From positions 1,116,001 through 1,180,000 of the forward strand of contig NC_052475.1 of assembly GCF_009730915.1 (NCBI RefSeq): a stretch of 64,000 bases of DNA. Direction: 5' to 3'. The notes beneath the pieces are model-generated. The model was not told the origin of the DNA, searched no databases, and worked only from the letters and a program-made list of their open reading frames with translations. The position numbers and the translations under genes were made by a program. Positions within the stretch are counted from its first letter, which is position 1. Each line of letters opens with the position of its first letter. The stretch is from Dioscorea cayenensis subsp. rotundata (lineage: Eukaryota; Streptophyta; Magnoliopsida; Dioscoreales; Dioscoreaceae). Below, in pieces: positions 1-10,654 of this stretch.

Positions 1-269
1 TGTCATAGGATTCCTATATAGTGAACCTGATTACAGGTTGCAATAAAAAGGCCAACCAGAGATCCAGCTGCACTTGCTGATGACTGATATGAGATGAAGG
101 GGGCCATATACTGTATACTTGTATCTCAAAGTCTTCTTCAGCATTTGCCAGCTGTACTGTATACAACTTCTTCTTTCTCTATAAATTCATCACCACTGCA
201 TGTTATACTTCATCATCATCATCATCATTGTATTTGTCACCAGCAGCAGCAACAGCAGCAACAGCAGAC
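1..269 (+). promoter_or_regulatory. Promoter/leader of the B3 gene
   Basis: Non-coding DNA up to the first ATG of the B3 gene. A TATA-like CTATAAATTC lies near 179-188, about 85 bases before the ATG, which would leave a short leader. The leader holds a CAT-trinucleotide run (about 210-229) and a CAG/CAA run (about 241-268). An open frame crosses the CAG run but has no ATG before 270. The promoter call rests on position and the TATA-like motif only. Confidence 0.4.
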
Positions 270-1087
270 ATGGATGGCTACCACCTTCAAGAGACATGTA
301 ATGGTGTGAGAGAGCCAATGTTTGAGAAGCCATTGACACCAAGTGATGTAGGGAAGCTTAACAGGTTGGTTATACCAAAACAATATGCAGAGAAGTACTT
401 CCCTTTGGCATCTGAGTCTGGTGAGAAAGGTTTGTTGTTGTGTTTTGAAGATGAAGGTGGCAAACTATGGAGGTTTCGTTACTCTTACTGGACTAGTAGT
501 CAGAGTTATGTGCTTACTAAAGGATGGAGTAGGTATGTTAAAGAGAAGAGACTTGATGCAGGTGATCTTGTTATCTTTGAACGGACCTTGGCTGGAGACC
601 GGTTCTTCATTGCTTGTCGCCGACGTGGCTCACCTGAAGAACCTTCTTCTTCTTCTGCACATAATGCATGGAATCAGCAGTCATTCTATAATTCTTATAA
701 TGCCAGCTCTTCAATGCCTTCTTCCTACTTGTATATGAGCTCCATGCAGCAGGACTGCTTTGTTCAAAGAGGTCAGTTAGATTTTTAATATCATAAGCAC
801 AAAAAAAACACACACACACACACACACACAAGAAGAAAAAAGAGTTTCAATATTGATGAAGAATTATGAATTTGCTAATGAGTACAGGAGGAGAGCAGAG
901 GAGTAGAAGTAATAACACAGTGGGAGTGCCAAAGACACTGAGGCTGTTTGGAGTGAATCTGGAATGCATACCAGATGAGACAGAAGATCAAGAGCAAGTA
1001 GTTCACTCAGGGATGTGTTTTATGGATCAGAACTCTGTTCACAGAGGAAGGTTCATGCCTGGCAATGCATCAACTTCACAACTGTAA
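270..1087 (+). CDS. NGATHA-like B3-domain transcriptional repressor
   Basis: Two exons, 270-771 and 888-1087, give 233 residues. The donor is GAG|GTCAGT and the acceptor TACAG|GA, and the frame is kept. The B3 DNA-binding domain fills about residues 15-120, with the family signatures [40 protein letters not shown] and FIACRRR. The second exon carries RLFGVNLEC, the RLFGV-type repression motif of the RAV/NGATHA group, in the C-terminal position and after the intron as in the short NGATHA-like proteins (ABS2, SOD7, DPA4). Those are nuclear repressors that limit organ and seed growth through KLUH and CUC-type targets. There is no AP2 domain, so it is not a full RAV. The first in-frame ATG is 270. 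The intron contains a (CA)n run (about 808-831). The clade call is from remembered family sequences. Confidence 0.88.
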
Positions 1088-3688
1088 GTAACAGTGTGTA
1101 ACTCATGATGTTGCATTTTCAGCCAAAAAATGAAAGACATCATCAGTCCACAGGAGAAGTAAGAATGTTCTTACAACTACTAGTATTACTGCTCTTGAAA
1201 AGTCTATAACAAGATTGTTCATATGGTTTATCAAAGAACAAGTGAACTTTATTAGTTTTCTTGTTTCACCTGCTTGAGAAGAAGAAGAAGGAGAAGGGAA
1301 ATCCCTGGTTTTCCGGGCAACCTCCACTAGTCACTCACTCTGAGAAACTCTACTGTACTGGACTGGTGCATGATGGGGGTTTTCAGGAAACATCAGGCTG
1401 AAAAGGGGCAGAGATATGGGTGGCGGCCAGAAACCCTGAAACTGAGGGACCTGGAGCTGGGCCCACCCACTATCATGCAATCTTTTCAAGGAAAAAAGAT
1501 GGGAGGGAATCTAAGGGAGAGTTTTTTTTCTTTTAACTTTTTCCTTGTTGTAATGCTTCCTTTCCTAAATCCTCTAAATGTCAATCTGTCTCTCTGAAGT
1601 GAATAGGAATGGTGGTTAATTGAAGTGGGTTCAGGTGCATGGGTACAGTGCTGACCATGATATGATATGAATGACATTGCAAAGGTGTCAGTGTGCATGC
1701 AAAGAGAGAGAGAAAAGACACCTGCAGATCTCCATGTCCTTTGTTCATCACAAAAAGGATATGTTCAGTGATTAGTCCTAATTTCAATACCATTTGTTCC
1801 TATTTAAGTGCCTCAAACAGTGAAGGGCCCATGCAATAGTTTCTTGATTGATCTGATAAGGATTCTCTGGTGGATTGAAAAAAAAAAAAAACACATGAAA
1901 AACATCACATAAGTGACCTGTTTTTCCACCAAGTCAACCATGGTGATTGTAATTAGTTCTGGCACAAACAGTGCCTTGCAAAGCAAATTCACTGCACAAT
2001 GGTGCACTAATTTGACTAAAATTCAAGCATGAAAAAGATAAAAAGCTTAAAAGATGAATGAATCTCCCATACATGGAAGTTCTTGTCTAGTGGAACAAAA
2101 ATAAATAAATAAATAAAAGCAAGACAGGTTCTCAGAGGTTCTAAATTAATCAAGTTCTGCAATAAAATAGCAGCAATTTAACTGTCATTTTTTTTTCGTA
2201 AGGACATCGGAAGTTTAAGAACAACAGAGGAAGGACATGCTCAGAATGATAATAATTTAACAGTCACAACATTCAAAATGATGCAGTTAGGATTCATCTG
2301 AATGTAAAGATGATTAAGTGAACAATATCATGGAGAAGATTTCCTGTCTGCTACTAAAGGAAAGAAGCATGTGCCACTAATCCTGTTCATGAACCATGCT
2401 TTAGATTGTTATTTAATGAAGACATATACGCACTAACACAAATCCCAAAGGCTCTGATAAGATTACGAATAATTTTAATGACAAGCATTAGCATAGAATT
2501 AGACATCACCCCGAAGCTCCAAATGTTCTATCAAGAAAACAAAAGAAAAAAAAGAAGAGCTTCTCTAAGGACATATTCGGACGATGAATGCACACAACAA
2601 TGATCTTAACAGTACAAATGATCACAAGAATATGAAATGATTCAACTACCAAATATCTGTGGCATGAACAGGCTTGTTATCAAACAATATGCTCATCTTA
2701 ATATACCCCATTTATGTCTTTTCTTTGAGAAAAATTGACCTCCATTAACACTACAAGCATGAATGCTCCATTCAGTATAGTGTTTATGAGCAATTCAAGC
2801 TTTTTACTGTAGGTACAATTAATTCAGTTCTCCTAAATTGCACTAATCATGAGATTTTTCATATTTGCACTCTCAGATTGTCGACCAACATCTTGTCAAT
2901 GCTTTTCATATTTGCATTAGTCCTAATGGAAAATGAACTGTTAAATATCACAACCAAAGTTAGTGGGCAGCAAAAACAGAGGTTGGAGTTGATCAAATAT
3001 TTTTTGAACCAGATCACAGTATCTGCTTAGTGGAGGTAGGCCCCTAATAAAATTCATCATATTCCTCGTCTTGGGCGAAATAGTGATATGATTTCTCAGA
3101 TAAAAAGGTTCAGGGGAACAAAATATCACAGAATCAGCATTACATGTCTAGCTTGGCCAAACTTTAAACTGATAGAGATGCACTAATACTACTTTGAGAT
3201 GACATCAACGTTTAGACACAGTGCCATCACAGAAAGTAGAAGTCAAGAGGAGTAATGAAATTCTATCATGATAATCTGCAAAGTTAACATACCTCTTGCA
3301 AGGAATTGTTAGTATTTCTTGCAGTTAGTTTGATGAATCTGTCTGCTCTGGCATCTGATCGTCAATGTTTGAATTTTTAAGCTTAGTGCAAACTTTTATG
3401 ACTGTTCCTCAAGCTCCAAGTTTCAAGTGCTCAACAAAATCAAAAACTTCGAAACTCATTGAGGAAAACCATGCATATCATAGAAACTCGATGAGCAGAA
3501 TGATGTATATAGATCAAGAGCCTCACATGTCCAACGGTAGTATTATCAGACAGTGCTCATCATGTTCCCCTATAATTTTGTCAGAATTCTGGCCAGTTCA
3601 AGCATTGTGACCACAAAGAGAAGTTGATAAATAACCAAATTTAAATCAGAATTTGGCCATTAATCTCTAAAGATTGAAATGTCATTCA
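1088..3688. other. Intergenic, no gene seen
   Basis: About 2.6 kb. The first few hundred bases are probably the 3' UTR of the B3 gene, and the last kilobase may hold the 3' UTR of the PPR gene on the other strand. Short open frames here have no recognisable family and poor codon structure. No repeats with clear ends were found. Confidence 0.5.
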
Positions 3689-5491
3689 TTACCAAAAGTC
3701 CCGACAAGAGCATGATCCACTCCTGAAATGATGAAATCTGTTAGTGTCCCTCACGATGATTTCTCTGTCTGAAATCCTTGAAGCAAACTTCATAAAAGAA
3801 TGGCAATCCCTACAGATACGTAAGTTCTTTTTTATCCTGATAGGTAAGCCAGATGGCAAACTAATGAGACCAAATGCAAGTGCCAACTTCTCACTATGGT
3901 GCCTTAACAGCTCTTGCTTCTGGTCTTCCTCTACATCATGGAGATCACTGTGAGTCTCCACTTTATATGCCAATTTCTTCATCTCATTCTCCAAATCCTC
4001 CAATTTAGCATAGATTTCACTAAATCTAGGATGGTTGTGGTCTCCAACAACAAATATATGGACCCTGTTCTTCACTTCAATCCAACTTTTTCCAATCTCC
4101 TTCTTTGCACCACTATCTTTCAAAAGCTTCCTTGCATTAGCAACGTCTCCCCATCTCCTATTTGCAGCATATAAATTTGACAGCAAAACATGGTTTCCTG
4201 CATTCTCAGGTTCAATCTCAAATAGATGCTCAGCAGCAACTTTAGCCAGTCTGAGTTCCCCATGAGTCCTGCATGCCCCAAGCAGAGACCCCCACATGGC
4301 AGCTGTGGCCTTGAAAGGCATGTTCTCAATCAATCTCCAGGCTTCTTGAATCTGTCCAGACCTCCCAAGAACATCAACCATGCAAGAATAGTGAAGAACA
4401 TTGGGTTGCACATTCTCATCCTTCAACATTTGATCAAAATATCGGCGACCGCTTTCCACTGAACCAACATGACTGCATGCAGAAAGCAAGGAAATATAAG
4501 TAACTTCATTTGGACAAACACCTTTCTGTTGCATCTTCTCAAAGAGTATCATAGCCTCGTTGACACAAGCATGTCTTGAGAAGCCTGCAATCATTGCATT
4601 CCACAAGACAATGCTTTTCTCCTCCATATCAGTGAATACCAAGTAAGCTTCAGCTATGCAGCCACATCTCGAGTAGACATCAATGAGTGAGGTCCTAACA
4701 TACATATCTGATCTAAAGCCAACTTTTATCAATATAGCATGCAATTGCACACCTTCAATTGTTACTGCCAGGCTTGCACAAGCACTGAGAACAGCAGAAA
4801 GTGTAAACTGTGTGCATTCCACTCCCAACACCTGAGCCTTGCGAAAAAACAGCAATGCTTCCTCATGAAGATCATTCTGCACACAACCAGCAATCATAGA
4901 ACTCCAAGTGACCGAAGACTTCTCCGGCATGCTTTCAAAAGCCCAGCAAGCATCATCAATCATACCGCATTTCCCATACACATCAAGCAATGCAGTCCCA
5001 ACATAAACATTGGAATCCACTGCAATCTTAACAGCCAAAGCATGCAACTGCCTGCTCTCCAAAATAGCACCTTTAGCAGCGCAAGCACAAAGAACACTCG
5101 ACAGAGTAAACTTGGTAACCAAAGAAGTACCATCACGACACATCTCCATAAAAAGCTCCAAAGCCTCAGTATCCTGCCACTGATGGTTATGTGCAGCAAT
5201 CATGGTATTCCATGACACCACAGTTCTTTCAGGCATTCTATCAAATACATAACGAGCATATTGCACAAGACCACATTTAGAGTATACATTGATAAGCATG
5301 TTACAAATGAGGGTGTCAGCTAACAAGTCAGCATGTATAGCTAATGCATGGCAACACTTTCCTGCATTAATATGCTTGTTTTTTGCACACATTTGCAGAA
5401 GAGTTTGCAAACTTTTGTAGTTATAGTTGGCATGATCACTGAAGTTTCTAAGGGAACAGCTTAGTGCCTGCACTGCAGACCCAATTCTCAT
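3689..5491 (-). CDS. PLS-DYW pentatricopeptide repeat protein, predicted organelle C-to-U RNA editing factor
   Basis: Intronless, 600 residues. After a short N-terminal region that could be a targeting peptide (MRIGSAVQALSCSLRNF), a run of P, L and S motifs begins near residue 25, with typical phrases such as LINVYSKCG, VVSWNTMIAAH, VGTALLDVYGKCG and VTYISLLSACSHVG. E and E+ motifs follow (MWGSLLGACR, ENAGNHVLLSNLYAA, GKSWIEV). The DYW cytidine deaminase-like domain has the zinc ligands HSEKLA and CRDCH. The last three residues are DFW, not DYW. The sequence reads like an orthologue of Arabidopsis At5g04780, annotated as mitochondrial. The editing target cannot be read from this window. The start is the first ATG, and an upstream stretch with no ORF supports it. 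Confidence 0.93.
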   Translation of the reverse strand: MRIGSAVQALSCSLRNFSDHANYNYKSLQTLLQMCAKNKHINAGKCCHALAIHADLLADTLICNMLINVYSKCGLVQYARYVFDRMPERTVVSWNTMIAAHNHQWQDTEALELFMEMCRDGTSLVTKFTLSSVLCACAAKGAILESRQLHALAVKIAVDSNVYVGTALLDVYGKCGMIDDACWAFESMPEKSSVTWSSMIAGCVQNDLHEEALLFFRKAQVLGVECTQFTLSAVLSACASLAVTIEGVQLHAILIKVGFRSDMYVRTSLIDVYSRCGCIAEAYLVFTDMEEKSIVLWNAMIAGFSRHACVNEAMILFEKMQQKGVCPNEVTYISLLSACSHVGSVESGRRYFDQMLKDENVQPNVLHYSCMVDVLGRSGQIQEAWRLIENMPFKATAAMWGSLLGACRTHGELRLAKVAAEHLFEIEPENAGNHVLLSNLYAANRRWGDVANARKLLKDSGAKKEIGKSWIEVKNRVHIFVVGDHNHPRFSEIYAKLEDLENEMKKLAYKVETHSDLHDVEEDQKQELLRHHSEKLALAFGLISLPSGLPIRIKKNLRICRDCHSFMKFASRISDREIIVRDTNRFHHFRSGSCSCRDFW

Positions 5492-6104
5492 AGTCTATAC
5501 ACACTGAATAAGAGGAAAATGAATTACTTATAAATAATGTAAATTTTTTACTCCAAGTTTTGTTATTATTATAATAATATGACCTGTATGACAATTACAC
5601 CCTTCAATTTTAAACCATTAAACATTAAAATTTACTCGCTTATATAATTCCAATAATCTTTAATGATTTACATTAATCATTTGATTAAAATGATTATTTA
5701 TATATACAATCAACAGTATCCAATTTATATAGCAATGGAAGAGAGCAGGCTGTACATTGGAGATATATAATTTTTTTTTAGTAAAAGTAGATAAATTATA
5801 ATTTCTTGAAAAAGACAATATTACAGAATAGTGAAAGCAAAAAAAAAAATTAGATAAAAACTCAAAAAACTAAAAATGAATGAAGGAAAAAACAAAATTC
5901 ATCCACCAGAAGTAGGTAGAATTACAAATAACATTACAAGAAGAGGTACATAAAACAAGGTAATAATGATTAAAATTAAATTGTTGGATCATGTTAATTG
6001 CTCTAGGTGATGCTGAGATCTTCGGTGGTAGTAATCAGGGGGCGATAAAAAAAATTAACAGTCATCTTCTTCCCGTTGCTTCATCTCATCGTTGCTTCAT
6101 CCGA
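5492..6104. other. AT-rich intergenic with PPR promoter
   Basis: Upstream of the PPR gene on the minus strand. Very AT-rich and without an ORF. From about 6000 the base composition jumps to GC-rich as the carrier-gene fragment begins. Confidence 0.4.
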
Positions 6105-6306
6105 CCGCGAAGCCGTGGCATGCGTCCCCGCCGATCGCTTCCTTCACCTGATCGTATGTCGCCAGCTGCGATGCGGTGATGATCATCGCCCTGTTCACCA
6201 TCAGCGAAGATCCGCACCATAGGCTCCTCTATCACCATTCGCGAGATAGCATCCACGGCGCTCTTGTAGTTCCGGCGCTGCGCAACGGGGAGGCGACCAT
6301 CGGCGC
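6105..6306 (-). pseudogene. Fragment of a mitochondrial dicarboxylate/UCP5-type carrier gene
   Basis: A GC-rich island in AT-rich DNA. One minus-strand frame reads DGRLPVAQRRNYKSAVDAISRM, and a second frame, just downstream, reads VNRAMIITASQLATYDQVKE. Both phrases are consecutive parts of plant mitochondrial dicarboxylate carriers (DIC, formerly UCP4-6), around the start of the second repeat and its following helix. The two lie in different frames, and the residues that normally join them (SLWRGS) are shortened, so this is a truncated, frame-shifted copy with no carrier function. It lacks the N-terminal third and the last two membrane helices. Seen: the two phrases. Inferred: capture by a transposon or a local gene fragment duplication. 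Confidence 0.75.
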
Positions 6307-6412
6307 TGCCCTCCTCTCTCACCTTCAGATCTGAGGATCTGAACACCGACGGAGATCAAGCCGGCCGGGGAAGTGGGTGATGAGGAGCAGGGGTTTGAAT
6401 TAAGATAGTTTT

Positions 6413-6415
6413 TAA

Positions 6416-6465
<50 letters not shown>

Positions 6466-6468
6466 TTT
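6413..6468. repeat. (TAA)n joined head-to-head with (TTA)n
   Basis: About nine TAA units (6413-6440) run directly into about nine TTA units (6441-6468), making a near-perfect 56-base inverted repeat able to form a hairpin or cruciform. Confidence 0.9.
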
Positions 6469-7308
6469 TAGGATTCTGGATAATCATATCCAAATTAGTT
6501 AGATTATGTTATAATAACATTTATTAAATTATTTTGGGATTTTGGATAATGATATAAAAAAAATATAACTATCTATAACTAGATTTTGTTAAAATAACAT
6601 TTTTAAATTATAATAATTAGTTAAAATATTTAATTATGTTAAATTAAAAAAATAATTAAATATATTGTAAATATTTAATAACATGTTAATTATTTATTAT
6701 TAAATATAAACTATTGTTTAGCAAAATATCATTCCATTATTATAAAAGGGCATAAGTGTAATTATACCATATTTCTCTCTCCTACTTTTCATATTCCTAA
6801 CCCTCATTCCTTCCAACCAAACACCTTCATCATTATCCTTCCCTTTCCCCCTATTTTCATTCATATTCCTCTCTCTTTTTCATTCCCCCCATTCTCATTC
6901 CTAATCCGTAATCCAAACAGCCCCTGAGTCTTCTTTTTATCATTGGAATGGATTCCTCAAATGTTGTTTTTTGAGTTTCAGAAGCTGTATTTTATTTATC
7001 CAAAAAAATAAAAATTATATATAGTAAATTTTGTAAATACACAAAAGATACTATGACACTACGTATAGAAAAATGTGATAAAACAATTTTTTTAAGCATA
7101 TTTGTACCAATTTTTCCTTCTTTTTGTCTGTTTCTTTACATTTGCAATGATCTAATTACATGTACTGGCTTATGCACTTTACATGTCATATACCGGTAAT
7201 TTCTAATATATACATAATTACAAGTATAAGATATGTAATACGTGCATAAACTAATTAAGAAAGAAATTAATGGAAGGCCAAAATTATTCATCCTCAAACA
7301 TTTTTTCC
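6469..7308. other. AT-rich repeat-like tract
   Basis: No gene. A diverged tandem duplication starts with GGATTCTGGATAATCATAT near 6471 and GGGATTTTGGATAATGATAT near 6536. The stretch 6770-6925 is pyrimidine-rich and ends in CCAAACAGCCCC, a sequence typical of the terminal regions of non-autonomous DNA transposons and similar in style to the elements at 10.8, 11.7 and 31.1 kb. I could not find a matching left end. Confidence 0.35.
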
Positions 7309-10279
7309 TCATAAATTCAAAATACCATCATCTGCATGATATTCATGACTACTACTTGTCAACAAAACATCCTCATTCTCTTGTGCATCAAAACTAGCAT
7401 GCACACTATACATCAAATAAACAACAACCACAAACAAAGAAAACACACCAAACCTCAAATAAGATGCCTTATCAAGACAACCCAACAACACCACATTAAG
7501 AAATACTGAAACTGAAGGTATCCATGGCATCAATGGCACTCCCCACAACTCCGGCTTCCTCGCTTCGGCAACCGATGATTTGAACACTTGAACTATCATA
7601 ACTGCCACCACAATGCATCCACAGAGTAGAAAAGGTGTTGTTTTTCCAGGTGCATTAAGGTTCCAAATTATAGTGAATGTTATAGAAATGAAGGAGAATG
7701 AGAATAGGAAGATGATGGTAGGACAAATGTTTGTGGATGCACATGCAACGTAACGTTGGAATATGACAGCATTGGCTACCATGTAAAACACAAACAGTGT
7801 TCCAATGGACACAAGGTTTAGTAGTATATTCAAATCTGTGAACAATGCTATGCTTGCCGTTACTACTCCTGTTTATTAAATTAAATAAGTTTTAATATAA
7901 TGAATGAATAAAATAAATAAATAAATAAATGATAAAAGTTAATTCATGTTACCGAGGAAAACAGAGGCGTTGACTGGAGTAGCAGTGGTGGGGTGGACCC
8001 GGGCTAGCCAAAGTGGGACCATATTGGACCGGGCTATAACACATAAGTAACGGGCCTGGCCCAACATGGCGACAAGCAATGAAGCTACTATTCCCAATGT
8101 GGCCCCCACTCCGATCACTTTCGACACCCAATCCCAGCCGTCCGATCCCTTGAATGCCGACGAGAACGGTGCCTCCGTGTCAATCTGTCAATTCATATTT
8201 TTATTTAGAGTAAAATATCTAAATAATGACTCGATTATTAGATTATTGTTATTTAGATCACTAAATTATAAAAAAAAAATCAATTTAGTTATCAAACATA
8301 AAAATTATAATTATTTTCATCACAGACACCTAATCACTAATGGTGTTAATTATGACATGGCAATCTATGTCACCTAATAATTACAACATTGGTGATACAT
8401 GTAATTCATTTCACTTCAAACTAACATAGTAATATTGAGTGAGGAGATATTAGGCTAGTGAAAGTATTGGTGAAGAAAATAAGGTTTTATTAGCCATATA
8501 GCAATTAATGCTGATGTGGCGAGAAGATGAGTGACATGTATGTATTGTCATTAGTGCCACATTAACACAATAAATATTAATAACCTAATTGATTGTAATA
8601 CTAAAATTGAGTAATTAAATTAATAATTTTTTATAATTCAATGACGTAAATAAAAATGCTTCAATAATCAGGTGAATATATAGATATTTTGTTTTTAATT
8701 TAATAAAAATTTTGTATATAAAATTTACTGCATTGAGTATAAAGTTGTGGCTTATCCACTTCAGAGAAAAAAGACTTACAGTATCATAAGGAACTAGCAT
8801 GGAGATGGAAGCAGCCATGAGACAATAGAGAAGGGTGACAAGCACGACGGAGCCGGAGACGCCGATCGGAATGTCGTGCACCGGGTCCTCGACCTCCTCG
8901 GCCATGGTCGACACGGTGTCATAGCCAATGTAGCTAAGATAAACCATAGAAGCACCGGCGAACACACCGGAGACTCCATAAGGAATGAAGCCACTTGGGT
9001 TCTTGGTTGGGTCCAATGGCTTTGTGAAGTTCTTCAATGAGCCTTTCATGAATCCCATAATGATAATGAAGAGAATGAATCCCATGTGTGTTCCGGTTAA
9101 CATCATGTTCATTGCAGAGCTCTCTTTTGTACTGGTTAAACATAAATATATAAAAAAAACTTATAACATTATAATGATAATAATTTATAAACGTATGTAA
9201 AATAATTCAAAATATGTGTATATATATAACCTGTAACAAATGCAAAAGGTGATGAGGATGATGAGAATGACAGCAAGGAGATCAATTTGGTTGAAGCCGT
9301 CCGGCAAGCCGGAGACTTGAAACCTTAACTTCTCGGTGGTGTTTACGCCAATGGCCGTGCCTAGATACGCCGTGAAACTTCTTGCCACGGCGGCGTTGGA
9401 GAAGACGTATTCCATTAATAAATTTGCACCAGTTAGAAATGCAGCAAATTCACCTAAGCAAATTTTAAAAAATATTATTAAAGAATATTGGAACCTTCAT
9501 TGAGATATAGACATAAAAAACAATGAAAGAGAGAAACAAGACAATATATAGCGATGAAAACTAATCAATTAGAATTATTATTGTATTGTAATATGAAATA
9601 AGTTTCACAATATATACTCATATTTGTTCATATATTAAAAAATTTCTATTCAAAAATCAAAACTATATTTATATAAGTTTTAAAATTGATCTTTTATCAG
9701 ATATAAATAAATACATAAGAAAATAATATTAAAAAAAAAAGAAGTTAAAGTCTGTTTATTATTTATTTATTTATTTATTTATTCATTTGTCTTTAGAAAA
9801 AATAGACTAAAAAAATCTAAAGAAAAAAAAAAGAAGAAAAAACAAAAGGTATAGGAATGACCGAAGGTGACACGAAGGTAGCTGAAGGCACCGCCGGCGA
9901 CGGGGAGATGAACGGCGAACTCAGTGTAGCAAAAGGCGGAGAGAAGAGCGCAAAGGCCGGCAATGGCGTAGGAGAGGATGACGGCGGGACCGGCGTAGAG
10001 ACGAGCAGCACGGCCAGTGGAGATGAAGACGCCAGCGCCAACCATCCCGCCGAGACCCAGAGTGATGAGGTCTGGCCAGCGTAGTGAGCGGGCCATGTGA
10101 GCGCCGGAGCGCGCACGGACGTGGCTCATCTCGTCGCGGGTGGTGGTGATGGAGCATGCTCGTCGTACGAGGCGGCGATGGGTTTGGGTCAAAGCGTGGA
10201 AGTAGGCTTTGGGGCTTGAAAAGGAAGAGCTGTTGCTGTTGCTGTTGCTGCTGTTGTTACTGGTGGTACCTCTATGCAT
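7309..10279 (-). CDS. Cationic amino acid transporter (CAT family, APC superfamily)
   Basis: Five exons on the minus strand: 9862-10279, 9231-9453, 8780-9131, 7953-8184 and 7309-7868. They give 594 residues, the same length as AtCAT1. All introns are GT-AG and phases match. This is a multi-pass H+-coupled importer of basic amino acids such as Arg and Lys. The N-terminal cytosolic part carries a Ser/Asn-rich run (residues 5-20) from a CAG/AAC-type microsatellite, then HRRLVRRA. The membrane region begins with DLITLGLGGMVGAGVFISTG, the conserved first APC helix, and continues with CYTEFAVHLPVAGGAFSYLR, NAAVARSFTAYLG, YIGYDTVSTMAEEVEDPVHD and GVGATLGIVASLL. The C-terminal tail is acidic. The start is the first ATG of the open frame. 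Subfamily (CAT1/5/8 or CAT6/7) and the membrane it sits in are not settled here. Confidence 0.92.
8205..8670. mobile_element. Foldback MITE-like element in CAT intron 3
   Basis: Inside the intron between exons 3 and 4. The left arm (TTTAGATCACTAAATTATAA, about 8252-8271) and the reverse complement of the right arm (TTTACGTCATTGAATTATAA, about 8632-8651) match in 16 of 20 positions and continue beyond. There is no ORF. This looks like a non-autonomous foldback element, but exact ends and a target duplication were not found. Confidence 0.45.
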
Positions 10280-10318
10280 CTCTGTAGCCCTTTCTCAGAA
10301 GGTTCACTCTCACCTCTA

Positions 10319-10355
<37 letters not shown>
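10280..10355. repeat. CAT gene leader with (TG)n(TA)n microsatellite
   Basis: Just upstream of the CAT start codon. A TG run (about 10319-10330) passes into a TA run (to about 10355). Its position would place it in the promoter or leader of the transporter gene. Confidence 0.6.
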
Positions 10356-10429
10356 GGGAAAACATCAGTTGCGGACATTCGTAGGTAAGCACAAGACTAA
10401 ACATGATGCTACAGCGGATTGATTAGTTT

Positions 10430-10610
10430 TTACTTTGTTTTTAGTTTAGTTATGGTTGGTCTAGAAAAAAATAGGGTTGGATGATTTAGATTTGTTCAGA
10501 TACTATGCACAAATTTATTGAACGGTTTAGATCAAATCACTGTGTATCTCACTTTTCACTGTATCACTATTTATAAACAGTGTTGAACCGTTTGATTGAA
10601 ATTGAAATCT
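10430..10610 (-). repeat. Single copy of the ~140-bp dispersed repeat
   Basis: Read on the minus strand it begins TTATAAATAGTGATACAGTG and continues through a CCGTTCAATAAAT-like and a CATCCAAC-like segment. This matches, in order, the units at 30.75-31.1 kb and 32.65 kb. No ORF. Probably a MITE remnant. Confidence 0.5.
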
Positions 10611-10654
10611 ATGAAGATTCTTAGATGATTCATTTTATATATATATATATTTAG

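Noticed and set aside
4739-5215. 158-codon frame on the plus strand
   Set aside because: Antisense shadow of the PPR coding sequence.
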